A stretch of DNA of 64,000 bases from NCBI GenBank assembly GCA_964643075.1, contig CAZXQO010000011.1:32260-96259 (forward strand). Reading direction: 5' to 3'. Positions 1 through 7,220 of this stretch are shown piece by piece. The DNA comes from Desulfocucumis sp964643075 (lineage in GTDB: Bacteria; Bacillota; Desulfotomaculia; Desulfotomaculales; Desulfocucumaceae). The first letter of the stretch is position 1. Each line of letters starts with the position of its first letter. A model generated the notes under the pieces. The model worked only from the letters and a program-made list of their open reading frames with translations. It had not been told where the DNA came from and did no database searches. Made by a program: the position numbers and the translations under genes.

Positions 1-156
1 TGTGAAGGATAAAATCAACTCATATAGAATTATAAGTCTATGGAAAGGAGTGGTGTATTAATCCTATAACCAATTAATAACGATAATCCCTTGTAGGACT
101 CTAGGCCTATAAGTAGAGTTTACATTTATTAATTAAAGTGAAGGAGAGGTTGTCCA

Positions 157-465
157 GTGGGTTTTGAAGTTTATAAACCAAGGGGAGAAAGACAGGAGAA
201 AGCACCAATAATATCTCTGTCCAAAACGTCAATTGTGTTCAATAATGTGGCCAGGGAAAAATTGGATTGCAACAGGATCGAACTGGCTTATGACAGGGAT
301 AACGGCACTATAAGGGTAAAAGCGGTGGAAGAAGGCGGAATGGAAATCAAAAAGACCAAGGTGTTTGGAAAAGGATTTTTCAATCAATTTGGTGTCAGCA
401 AAAGAGGTAAATTTGAAGCCAGATTTGACAATAGTGAAAAAGCTCTGTATGCCGTAATCAAATAG
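157..465 (+). CDS. Conserved-looking hypothetical protein, 102 aa
   Basis: The GTG start follows AAGGAGAGG at 141-149 by seven bases, a strong ribosome site, and the frame ends just before a terminator-like hairpin, so the gene is probably real. The product is basic and soluble, with no signal peptide, membrane segment or cysteine. It has alternating beta-strand-like stretches (residues 20-30, 40-58, 85-101) and a Lys/Arg/Phe-rich centre. I do not recognise the family. A short hairpin (92-123, arms around ACTCTA/TAGAGT) lies directly upstream of the ribosome site and could affect expression; that is inference. Confidence 0.6.
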   Translation: MGFEVYKPRGERQEKAPIISLSKTSIVFNNVAREKLDCNRIELAYDRDNGTIRVKAVEEGGMEIKKTKVFGKGFFNQFGVSKRGKFEARFDNSEKALYAVIK

Positions 466-470
466 TCTGA

Positions 471-511
471 AAAAGATATCCGCAGAATATTAATGCGAAT
501 ATCTTTTTTTA
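471..511 (+). terminator. Rho-independent terminator-like hairpin
   Basis: Arms AGATATCCGC and GCGAATATCT (one mismatch) are followed by a run of seven T. It lies six bases past the stop codon of the 102-aa gene and fits as its terminator. Confidence 0.6.
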
Positions 512-544
512 TAAACAAAATGGCGACTCATTATGCCGGACCCC

Positions 545-612
545 CAACATTATCTCGCTAACAGCCTGTAAGACCCCATCTTCGAAGGTCGGGGATCAAC
601 AGGCTGTAAAGC
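545..612. repeat. Dispersed repeat family C, hairpin copy
   Basis: The core CTCGCTAACAGCCTGTAAGA, then a TCGAA-centred segment and GTCGGGGATCA, recurs at 54125-54170. In this copy ACAGCCTGT and ACAGGCTGT form the two ends of a stem of about 54 bp, so it looks like a small palindromic mobile unit. No coding potential is seen in it. Confidence 0.6.
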
Positions 613-621
613 TAAAAGTTA

Positions 622-682
622 GGGGCATTCCTCTGACCCTAGATTCAGGCTCCAAAGAAAGGTGTGTCCCCTTTCATTAACT
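622..682 (-). repeat. Dispersed repeat family A, copy 1
   Basis: Read on the minus strand it runs from GGGGACACACC to a GAGGAATG-like end (GAGGAATGCCCC), the same ends as the copies near 4.9, 11.4, 14.7, 18.8, 22.3 and 46.7 kb. It sits just upstream of the HD-GYP gene and may carry part of that gene's leader. Confidence 0.65.
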
Positions 683-704
683 ATTCCAGCCAAGAGGTTA
701 CCGC

Positions 705-1328
705 ATGAGTTTAACTGAGGAGTTCATCTTAAGAGTTAATGATCTGGCCGGGGAAGAACAAAGCCGGCTTATCAGCATGATATCTTCTACAGTAAATACA
801 TGGGATGTGCTAGTTGGTGAACATTCACTCAGAACAGCCCGGTATTCTTTTATGATTGGCAGGGAAATTGACCTTCCGGAGGAGGAGGCCAACCAACTTT
901 ACATTGCCTCACTGCTTCACGACTGCGGAAAGCTGGCAATCCCTCCGGAACTGCTACACAAACCTGGCAGCCTTAATGAAGAAGAATGGGCCATAATAAA
1001 ACTGCATCCTCAAACAGGCGCGCAAATGGTCGGTCAGTTGGAGGCACTAAAGTGCCTCGCGCCAATAATATTTCACCATCACGAATTCTATAACGGCAGG
1101 GGATACCCCGGGGAAATATCTGGCGAGAACATCCCCTTTATGGCGAGAATAATTACCGTGGCCGATGCTTATGAAGCTATGACCACGGACAGGCCATTTA
1201 GACGGGGTTTTTCCCACCGCGAAGCCGTAAGCCGATTAAAACAGGGTAAAAAAAACCAGTTCGACCCGGATATAGTGGAATTTTTCCTAAAAGCTTTTAG
1301 GAGATTAGTTGGGGACATTCCTTCGTGA
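705..1328 (+). CDS. HD-GYP domain phosphohydrolase, probable c-di-GMP phosphodiesterase
   Basis: This is a stand-alone HD-GYP domain with His40, the HD pair at 72-73, His101, the HHHE cluster at 124-127, the GRGYP signature at 131-135 and Asp154. Proteins with this signature hydrolyse cyclic di-GMP to pGpG or GMP at a di- or tri-iron site. There is no attached receiver or sensor domain, so any input must come from a partner. The start at ATG 705 follows AGAGGTT. The last residues (LVGDIPS) are encoded by a fragment of repeat family A, so the natural C-terminus appears to have been replaced by repeat sequence. A c-di-GMP riboswitch in this window (51.4 kb) suggests that the second messenger is used in this organism. 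Confidence 0.85.
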   Translation: MSLTEEFILRVNDLAGEEQSRLISMISSTVNTWDVLVGEHSLRTARYSFMIGREIDLPEEEANQLYIASLLHDCGKLAIPPELLHKPGSLNEEEWAIIKLHPQTGAQMVGQLEALKCLAPIIFHHHEFYNGRGYPGEISGENIPFMARIITVADAYEAMTTDRPFRRGFSHREAVSRLKQGKKNQFDPDIVEFFLKAFRRLVGDIPS

Positions 1329-1554
1329 AATTGTTAAGCTTGCTGATTGTATCTAACAACAGAACCCAGTCTATGGATTCAGGGTGATCGTAATTTACTC
1401 TATCTCTTTCGGAAGGAGTCAGGTGGCTTCTGTCCAGATAAAAACAGTCCTGTTCCACCAGCAAAGCCCTTTCCTGGAAGGCCCCAGCCACCGCCTTGGC
1501 CACCGTAGTCTTACCGGAACCTGTCCCTCCCGCTATGCCTACCACTATTGACAT
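1297..1554 (-). pseudogene. udk: Truncated uridine kinase (N-terminal fragment)
   Basis: The fragment has a good start (ATG at 1554 after GGGGGGGAT) and the uridine kinase N-terminus: P-loop GGTGSGKTT, then a QDCFYLD segment and NYDHPES, as in the family that phosphorylates uridine and cytidine with ATP or GTP. Homology stops after about 75 residues, just past the nucleoside-binding segment. The family is about 205 residues long, so the lid and the C-terminal half are gone. The reading frame runs into the 3' end of the HD-GYP gene, with a family A repeat fragment at the joint. It is very unlikely to be active. Confidence 0.8.
1306..1325 (+). repeat. Repeat family A, partial copy at a gene breakpoint
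   Basis: The bases GTTGGGGACATTCCT match the inner end of family A. They lie exactly between the HD-GYP C-terminus and the broken 3' end of the uridine kinase fragment, which suggests a repeat-linked deletion. Confidence 0.55.
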
Positions 1555-1668
1555 AATATCCCCCCCGCCTTTTATATTTTCTGCATGGCGGGGCAGCATT
1601 CCTTTTAGCCGTGCGAAAATCCGGAAGTTAATACAATATATTAACAAATTTGATGGGAGGCTTTAATT

Positions 1669-1869
1669 ATGAATTTCAAGGATACCGATGAAATAATAGC
1701 ATCTATGGATATGGATGAACAGCAACTGGTACTCGTCGCTCTCTTCAATAGCCTGGGGGCTGAAAGAATATATGAAATTTTAGCCGGAACGGCGGATTTT
1801 TTGCGTATGAATAACCGGGAAAGCGTGGCCGGCATACTTGAAAAAGCTGCCGGTAATATGCTTGCATAA
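1669..1869 (+). CDS. Small acidic hypothetical protein, 66 aa
   Basis: GGGAGG lies nine bases before the ATG. The product is acidic and predicted mostly helical (for example residues 15-45 and 50-65), with no cysteine, signal peptide or membrane segment. It overlaps no other credible gene and is followed at 1994 by a convergent methylase gene. I do not recognise the family. Confidence 0.55.
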   Translation: MNFKDTDEIIASMDMDEQQLVLVALFNSLGAERIYEILAGTADFLRMNNRESVAGILEKAAGNMLA

Positions 1870-1993
1870 CAATGTTAAGCCCCTCGCAAAGCTGCAGAAA
1901 AGTTCATATATTCTCCGGGGCACTGGGATATTCGCCCGCATGCTGTGAATGCTTAGGGAAACCAACAGCCAGCAAGCCTCAACCCCGGATCAT

Positions 1994-2848
1994 TTATTTT
2001 AGCCAGTTACAGATTAATAGCTCATCTATACGACCTCTCCTGTCACCCCTGGAATTGACGCAGCGGACGCCCTGCACCACCACAAAACCTTTTAAATATT
2101 TTCCATACAGATCTCTTATTAGCGGGGTATCAGAGTTACTCAGCATCACCAGGCAACCCTTTTGGGTAAGCTCATGAAAAGTATCCGCCAGCCTGGCCTG
2201 CTCGCGGCTGTCAAAAGAACCGTTGGTATAATCGGTAAAGTTCGCGGTCCGGCTAAGGGGAACATAAGGTGGGTCAAAATAAACAAAATCACCAGACCGG
2301 GACCTATCCAGAACCACCTGAAAGTCTTTCTGCTCCAAAGTAGCTCCTTGCAGGGCATAATGTGCGGCTAATAATACCTCTTCGTCCACAATCCTGGGCT
2401 TAGCGTAACTCCCGAAGGGTACATTGAACTGATTTTTCCTGTTTACCCTATAAAGCCCATTATAACAGGTCTTGTTTAGAAAAATCAGCCTTGATGCTCT
2501 CTGGACCTCGTTCAGCCCTGCCGGGTCCATGGCCCTGAGGTTGTAGTAATACTCCCTATCGTTAAGGTGACTGTGCAAGTCGTTTATAAGTTCACGCACA
2601 GATGTCTGCAGCACCCGGTACATAATGATCAATTCCTCGTTTATATCCGAAAGAAATGCTTTTGCCGGAGAAAGAAAAAAGTAAACCGCCCCACCCCCCA
2701 GAAAGGGTTCATGATAATCCCGGTAATCCAGGGGAAAATATGGAGCGTACTGGCCCAGCATCTGCCTTTTTCCGCCGGCCCATTTAATCACCGGCCTGAC
2801 CCGCAAATCCAATATTACCACTTCCCAGCTATCCTCACTCAATAGCAT
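1994..2848 (-). CDS. dam: DNA adenine methylase, D12 class (Dam-like)
   Basis: It has the D12-class N6-adenine methyltransferase layout: KWAGGK at 22-27, FLGGG (motif I, SAM binding) at 49-53, SDIN at 67-70 and the catalytic DPPY at 192-195. The length of 284 aa is normal for Dam or DpnM-type enzymes. It transfers a methyl group from SAM to adenine N6, often in GATC. No restriction endonuclease gene lies beside it, so it is probably an orphan methylase, perhaps of phage or mobile origin. The ATG start has only a weak upstream GG, and a start nearer residue 17 (GTG) is possible. Confidence 0.85.
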   Translation of the reverse strand: MLLSEDSWEVVILDLRVRPVIKWAGGKRQMLGQYAPYFPLDYRDYHEPFLGGGAVYFFLSPAKAFLSDINEELIIMYRVLQTSVRELINDLHSHLNDREYYYNLRAMDPAGLNEVQRASRLIFLNKTCYNGLYRVNRKNQFNVPFGSYAKPRIVDEEVLLAAHYALQGATLEQKDFQVVLDRSRSGDFVYFDPPYVPLSRTANFTDYTNGSFDSREQARLADTFHELTQKGCLVMLSNSDTPLIRDLYGKYLKGFVVVQGVRCVNSRGDRRGRIDELLICNWLK

Positions 2849-2930
2849 ATTTTACCACAACTGCCAAGGTTATTACTATTACCATTGCCAGCGAACTTAT
2901 GTACGGTATATAATTATACCGGGTGATCAT

Positions 2931-3270
2931 ATGAGAACAGGTACAGCCAAAAGACTTAATGAAATGCCGCCTGATGGTTTAATCTTTTGAGGAAATTCTG
3001 GCGGTGGAGGGCGTTGGTCCAGCTACGGTAAGGGCTTTCGCCCTTGTTGGCGAGGTTATTTACGGAGTTAAACCCAGCCATGAGGACCCCGTTCGCTACA
3101 GCTTTGCTCACGGCGGCAAGGATGGGCACCCCTTTCCGGTGGACCGGAAAAACTATGACCGGTCCCTGCACATGTTGGAAAGAGCCCTGCGCAGGGCTAA
3201 AACCGGAGATAACGAAAATCTCAAAGCATTAAAAAGGTTGGCCGGCATAAGTTCTTTGGTGACAGGGTAG
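2931..3270 (+). pseudogene. DUF763 family gene, internally deleted
   Basis: From ATG 2931 (after GGGTGATC) the frame reads MRTGTA, the usual N-terminus of DUF763 proteins, but then meets a stop at 2988-2990. The +1 frame from about 2986 onward encodes the DUF763 C-terminus: GVGPATVRAF, then YSFAHGGKDG, PVDRKNYDRS and LKALKRL. About 270 of some 370 residues are missing and the two parts are out of frame. DUF763 proteins contain a helix-hairpin-helix-like GVGP segment and have no established function. This gene is dead. Confidence 0.75.
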
Positions 3271-3293
3271 TTTTCTACCTCATGCCCGCTACG

Positions 3294-3374
3294 CCACTGG
3301 GACGGTTCCATCGTCTTCCCTTCGGCCCTTCGGCCCTTCGCTGCGCTTCGGGGGCACTCGAACCGACCCAGTGG
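3294..3374. repeat. Long imperfect inverted repeat
   Basis: CCACTGGGACGGTT at 3294-3307 and AACCGACCCAGTGG at 3361-3374 pair with one mismatch around a loop of about 50 bases that holds CCCTTCGG iterations. It lies between the DUF763 remnant and the convergent gene at 3392, so it could end transcription or be a small palindromic element. Confidence 0.5.
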
Positions 3375-3391
3375 CTCCGCTAACCTTTAAA

Positions 3392-3751
3392 TTACGATGT
3401 AGTACAATCAATTTCCTTGAACTGTATAACCTCTTCATCAGAAAGAAGCACCAGCCGACTTTTTCTAACATCAAAAACGGTGCTGCTGTCCACACGAATA
3501 ATCAGCGACCGGACTGCCGGCTTTTCTGTTCCGCCTCCCGGCCCGTCGCTGCCTTCAACCACCAAAAACTCCCCGCCTTCTGGGTACCTGCAGCGAATAC
3601 GCTTGTCCACTTCGCTCCAGGACACCAGCCTGGCATCGTTTATACACAGATCAATGTCAGGCGTTGGCGCTGTTTTCGTAACGGATATTTTTCGCCCCGC
3701 CCAGCCATCCTTTACTACATTGATAAATTCTTCTACAAAGTTAATAATCAC
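3392..3751 (-). CDS. Hypothetical protein, 119 aa
   Basis: The start is GTG after CGGGGGAA. The product is soluble, with no signal or membrane segment, and has an aromatic and charged N-terminus, a Gly-rich linker near 70-75 and a Val/Ile-rich C-terminal part. Frames of similar length exist on the opposite strand, but none of them has a ribosome site of this quality. No family is recognised. The gene is transcribed in the same direction as the CsoR-like gene 70 bases upstream and could be co-transcribed with it. Confidence 0.5.
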   Translation of the reverse strand: MIINFVEEFINVVKDGWAGRKISVTKTAPTPDIDLCINDARLVSWSEVDKRIRCRYPEGGEFLVVEGSDGPGGGTEKPAVRSLIIRVDSSTVFDVRKSRLVLLSDEEVIQFKEIDCTTS

Positions 3752-3821
3752 TAGAATTCCCCCGGAGCTTTTTGACTATTATTACTTTAACGGGCAGTTA
3801 TAATTCCCCGTTCAGCAGTAT

Positions 3822-4106
3822 TCAAGAAAACTTCTTCAATGTTGTCATAAAGTCATCCAGCACCTGGTTCATGTCACCGTGTTCTTTGAGCTCCTCCTCA
3901 ATACTTCCGGCCAGGTAGCAGGCCAGTACCGTAAAACCTACTTTGTTAACGGCTGCCTTAATGGCACCCAACTGGATAACAACTTCTCCGCATCCCCTTC
4001 CTTCCTGGATCATTTTTGTTACACCCCTGACCTGCCCCTCAATCTTTTTAAGCCGGGATACCATTTCTTTCTTTATTTGCTCATGATCCACAAATGTTTT
4101 AGTCAT
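3822..4106 (-). CDS. CsoR/RcnR (DUF156) family metal- or thiol-sensing repressor, atypical ligand set
   Basis: The 94-residue all-helical protein matches the family along its whole length: RLKKIEGQVRG at 18-28, then GRGC and a long second helix. Members are tetrameric DNA-binding repressors that sense Cu(I), Ni/Co, formaldehyde or persulfide. The first ligand Cys is present (Cys39). By alignment with CsoR (C36-H61-C65) and CstR (C31-C60), the His61 position is Cys63 here and the Cys65/Cys60 position is Gly67. Neither the copper set nor the CstR dithiol set is therefore complete, and the effector cannot be named. Two palindromes upstream (4262-4352) look like operators. No metal pump or sulfur gene is adjacent. 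Confidence 0.85.
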   Translation of the reverse strand: MTKTFVDHEQIKKEMVSRLKKIEGQVRGVTKMIQEGRGCGEVVIQLGAIKAAVNKVGFTVLACYLAGSIEEELKEHGDMNQVLDDFMTTLKKFS

Positions 4107-4261
4107 TTTTACCCCCTTGGGCTTATATTACTATTATTGCGTATTATACCCCCTGCAGTATCTCAAGTCTAGTTTTTTGCCTGGGTAATATAGAGTTCTG
4201 TAAAAATATTGACCAAACAAACTATTGACGAAGCATAACTATAGCAGTAGACTATACATAG

Positions 4262-4352
4262 ATACCCCGGCGGGTATTATCCAACTCACCACAGACCTTT
4301 TACTGCCAAGCTATTTATTGTATATAGTAACAACATATACCACCCTGGGTAT
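4262..4352. promoter_or_regulatory. Two candidate CsoR-type operators
   Basis: ATACCCCGGCGGGTAT at 4262-4277 is a near-perfect palindrome with ATACCC/GGGTAT arms. ATACCACCCTGGGTAT at 4337-4352 repeats the arms ATACC/GGTAT. G/C tracts flanked by AT are typical of CsoR-family sites. They lie 155-245 bases upstream of the repressor gene and 135-225 bases upstream of the zinc-ribbon gene at 4487. The rest of the 380-base spacer shows no gene. Confidence 0.4.
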
Positions 4353-4486
4353 TTGAACATTAGGCAATAATCTGTCGACCTGACCTTAAGACAAAAACAT
4401 ACCGACAAAAAAGATAATTATGCCGGACTGAAAAAGTCAAAAAAAGATCTGTCTCACACGGGAAAAATGAAAGGGGGAAAAGCAGA

Positions 4487-4669
4487 ATGCCTAAAACAAA
4501 CTATACATGCAAACAATGCAACAAGGATTTTGAAGTAACGTATATATTCTTCAAATCCGTGAACCCGCAGTGCCCCCACTGCGGCAGCAGCAACGTCGGG
4601 ATATCAAATAATAACCAATCCTGCGGCTGCGGTTCCAAACAAAAAAACAGTGGCTACAAATTTACCTGA
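4487..4669 (+). CDS. Small FmdB-like zinc-ribbon protein, 60 aa
   Basis: Two CxxC knuckles (Cys8/Cys11 and Cys29/Cys32, the second as CPHC) form a zinc ribbon of the FmdB/putative regulatory type, followed by a Gly/Cys tail (CGCG near 46-49). The start ATG follows a GGGGG ribosome site. The function of such proteins is not established. Because it lies downstream of the two CsoR-type palindromes, it may be controlled by the repressor encoded on the other side (inference). Confidence 0.65.
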   Translation: MPKTNYTCKQCNKDFEVTYIFFKSVNPQCPHCGSSNVGISNNNQSCGCGSKQKNSGYKFT

Positions 4670-4768
4670 CGCTAAAGACGGGGAAACAGTTGTTTCCGCC
4701 ACAAGTAATAGTTGCCTCTTATCTGCCAGACTTTTCATCTTTGGGTCAGATGGACTAAACATAAAGAT

Positions 4769-4816
4769 AAGGCCGGGAACCGGGGACAAATAATCCTCCG
4801 GCACCCGGCCTTTATA
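4769..4816 (+). terminator. Terminator-like hairpin after the zinc-ribbon gene
   Basis: AAGGCCGGG and CCCGGCCTT form the arms, followed by TATATTTT on the plus strand. The stem is GC-rich and fits termination of the 4487 gene. Confidence 0.55.
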
Positions 4817-4897
4817 TTTTCCTTCCACCATAACGGCCAGGCATTATAATTCTATTTTATTAAGGAAAGTATATTAAAGATCCCTAGCGAGTTTCTT

Positions 4898-5098
4898 TGC
4901 AGATGAAAGGGGACACACCTCTCAGCAGAGGAATGGGGACACACCTCTCTATAGAGCTTGGCTCTGGTGGTCAGAGGAATGTCCCCGATTGGAATGGCTC
5001 TGAGGGACAGAGGAATGTCCCCGATTGGAATAACTTTGGGGTCAGAGGATTGTCGCCGATTGGAATTGGTTCTGGGGCCGGAGGAATGTACCCAACTT
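4898..5098 (+). repeat. Repeat family A, multi-unit copy
   Basis: It holds two GGGGACACACCTCTC units, then three further units ending in GAGGAATGTCCCC-like or diverged versions (GAGGATTGTCGCC, GAGGAATGTACCC), with GATTGGAAT linkers between. In one frame it reads through as MSPIG-like repeats that run into the next gene; this is repeat sequence, not part of the enzyme. Confidence 0.75.
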
Positions 5099-5113
5099 AA
5101 GAAGGTGAAAAGA

Positions 5114-7213
5114 TTGGCTGAACTGACCAGCTTTTTCAAGCCCACCTCAGTTGCCATTATAGGGGCTTCGAGCAAGGACGGAAAAATAGGCAACGCCATC
5201 GTTAAAAATATAATCAGCAGCGGCTATGAAGGAAAAATATTCCCTGTAAACCCTAAAGATAAAACTATTGAGGGTCTGGAGTGCTATCCATCTGTATCGG
5301 ATATTAAGGAAAATGTAGATCTTGCTGTAATATCGGTCCCGGCGGCAGGGACCCTTAAGGTGGCCGAAGAGTGCGGGCGCTCCGGAGTAAAAAACCTGGT
5401 GGTTATCTCCGCTGGCTTCAAAGAAACCGGCCACCAGGGACTGAACCTGGAAAAAGAACTAACGCGCATCTGCAGAGAAAACAATATCAGTATGCTGGGT
5501 CCCAACTGCGTTGGCATGATGGATACCCACGTACCTTTAAACGCATCATTCGCGGCAAATTTTCCGCCAAAGGGGGACATCGCCTTCATCTCCCAGAGCG
5601 GCGCCATGCTGGTGGCCATATTGGACTGGAGCATGGTTAACAGTCTGGGCTTTTCCAAAGTTATAAGCCTGGGCAACAAAGCGAATCTGACAGAGTCGGA
5701 CTTTATACTCGAAGCCGCCCACGACCCCGAAACCAGGGTAATATTGTGCTACATAGAAGACGTGGCCGACGGCGAACATTTTTTACGCGCGGCAAGGGAG
5801 GCTACTTCCCGAAAACCTGTCATTATTCTGAAAAGTGGCGTAAGCCAGGCCGGCGCCCAGGCAGCCTCATCGCATACCGGCGCCCTGGCAGGCAGCGATT
5901 TGGCCTACAGTACAGCCTTTGCCCAGGCCGGTGTTATCCGCGCCACCACCATGGCCGAACTATTCGATCTGGCAGTGGCTTTCTCCCGCCAGCCAATACC
6001 CTCCGGCAGTCGGGTGGCGGTGATTACAAATGCCGGCGGTCCCGGCATTGTTACCACGGACCGTATTGAGCACCATAAACTAACTATGGCCAGATTCAAT
6101 AAAAACACCATTGAGGGTTTAAGAACCTCCCTGCCCGCTGAAGCAAATGTATACAACCCCGTGGACGTACTGGGGGACGCCGGAGCCAACCGCTACCGCC
6201 TGGCACTGGAAAAGGTTATGGCCGACGAAAGCGTGGACAGCGCCGTGGTGCTGGTGTGCCCTACGGCGGTTACCAACGCGGAAGATATCGCCCGGGTGAT
6301 CATCAAGGCCCACAGGTCTTATCCTGAAAAGCCTATGTTTGCTGCCTACATGGGGGGAGAAATGCTGGCCGGAGGGGCGCACATGCTTAACGTGGCCCGG
6401 ATACCTTGTTTTACCTTTCCGGAAACTGCCATAGCTGCTATAGCCGGCATGTCTGCCTACGCTAATAGAAAAAGCGGTAAACCTGTAGTTATGGGAGAGA
6501 TACATGGAGTTGACCGTCATGTGGTCAAAGAAATATTTCAGCAGGTAAAAGCCGACGGCAGACTGGTGCTGCTGGGCAGCGAGGCAGCCAGGATCATGGA
6601 TGCCTACGGCATACCCTCCGCCCCCACCGTACTTGCCACCAGCCCGGAGGAAGCAATGGAGCAGGCGGAGATAATGGGCTTCCCGCTGGTTATGAAGGTC
6701 GCCTCACCCAAAATAATGCATAAAACCGATGTGGGTGGGGTTAAAATTGGCATTAATAACGTCGAAGAGGTAAGCAACAGCTTCCTGGAAATATCGGAAA
6801 ATGTACATAAATATTTACCCAGGGTAATTATATACGGTATTGAGCTGCAAAGAATGATGCCCAAGGGGATCGAATTAATTATCGGCATGACCAGGGATGT
6901 GCAATTCGGCCCGTTAATGGCCTTCGGACTGGGAGGCATATATGTCAACCTGCTCAAAGATGTAGCCTTCCGGCTCGCAGCCGGTCTCACCGGCCCGGAA
7001 ATAGAAGCCATGATTGCCGAGACTAAAGCCAGTACACTGCTAAGGGGTTACCGGGGCGCGGAACCCGCTGATATTAAAGCCGTTACAGACATTATAGCCA
7101 GATCGGCCAGGCTGGTTACCGATTTCCCGGAAATCACGGAGATGGATATTAATCCGGTTTTTGCCTACCACAAGGGAGCATCGGCCCTGGATGTGAAAAT
7201 TACTGTGTCGTGA
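5114..7213 (+). CDS. Acetate--CoA ligase (ADP-forming)-type acyl-CoA synthetase, fused alpha-beta subunits
   Basis: This is an NDP-forming acyl-CoA synthetase of about 700 residues. The order is an N-terminal CoA-binding Rossmann domain (VAIIGASS start), succinyl-CoA-ligase-like domains with the phospho-His in SHTGALAGSD (about residue 254), and a C-terminal ATP-grasp domain (KVASPKIMHKTDVGG onward). Such enzymes convert acyl-CoA, ADP and phosphate to acid, CoA and ATP, giving substrate-level ATP in anaerobes; the acyl group here is unknown. I chose TTG 5114 because AGAAGGTG precedes it and homology begins at once. The longer frame from 4958 only translates family A repeats. The next gene starts eight bases after the stop. 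Confidence 0.85.
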   Translation: MAELTSFFKPTSVAIIGASSKDGKIGNAIVKNIISSGYEGKIFPVNPKDKTIEGLECYPSVSDIKENVDLAVISVPAAGTLKVAEECGRSGVKNLVVISAGFKETGHQGLNLEKELTRICRENNISMLGPNCVGMMDTHVPLNASFAANFPPKGDIAFISQSGAMLVAILDWSMVNSLGFSKVISLGNKANLTESDFILEAAHDPETRVILCYIEDVADGEHFLRAAREATSRKPVIILKSGVSQAGAQAASSHTGALAGSDLAYSTAFAQAGVIRATTMAELFDLAVAFSRQPIPSGSRVAVITNAGGPGIVTTDRIEHHKLTMARFNKNTIEGLRTSLPAEANVYNPVDVLGDAGANRYRLALEKVMADESVDSAVVLVCPTAVTNAEDIARVIIKAHRSYPEKPMFAAYMGGEMLAGGAHMLNVARIPCFTFPETAIAAIAGMSAYANRKSGKPVVMGEIHGVDRHVVKEIFQQVKADGRLVLLGSEAARIMDAYGIPSAPTVLATSPEEAMEQAEIMGFPLVMKVASPKIMHKTDVGGVKIGINNVEEVSNSFLEISENVHKYLPRVIIYGIELQRMMPKGIELIIGMTRDVQFGPLMAFGLGGIYVNLLKDVAFRLAAGLTGPEIEAMIAETKASTLLRGYRGAEPADIKAVTDIIARSARLVTDFPEITEMDINPVFAYHKGASALDVKITVS

Positions 7214-7220
7214 GGTGATC

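Noticed and set aside
1..156. Possible riboswitch upstream of the first gene
   Set aside because: Only one short hairpin is seen; conserved blocks of purine, SAM, TPP or cobalamin aptamers are not present.
3371..3803. Plus-strand open frames opposite the 119-aa gene
   Set aside because: No ribosome sites; the minus-strand frame has CGGGGGAA at its GTG start.
4958..5113. N-terminal extension of the acyl-CoA synthetase with MSPIG repeats
   Set aside because: It is translated family A repeat; a good ribosome site and family homology begin at TTG 5114.
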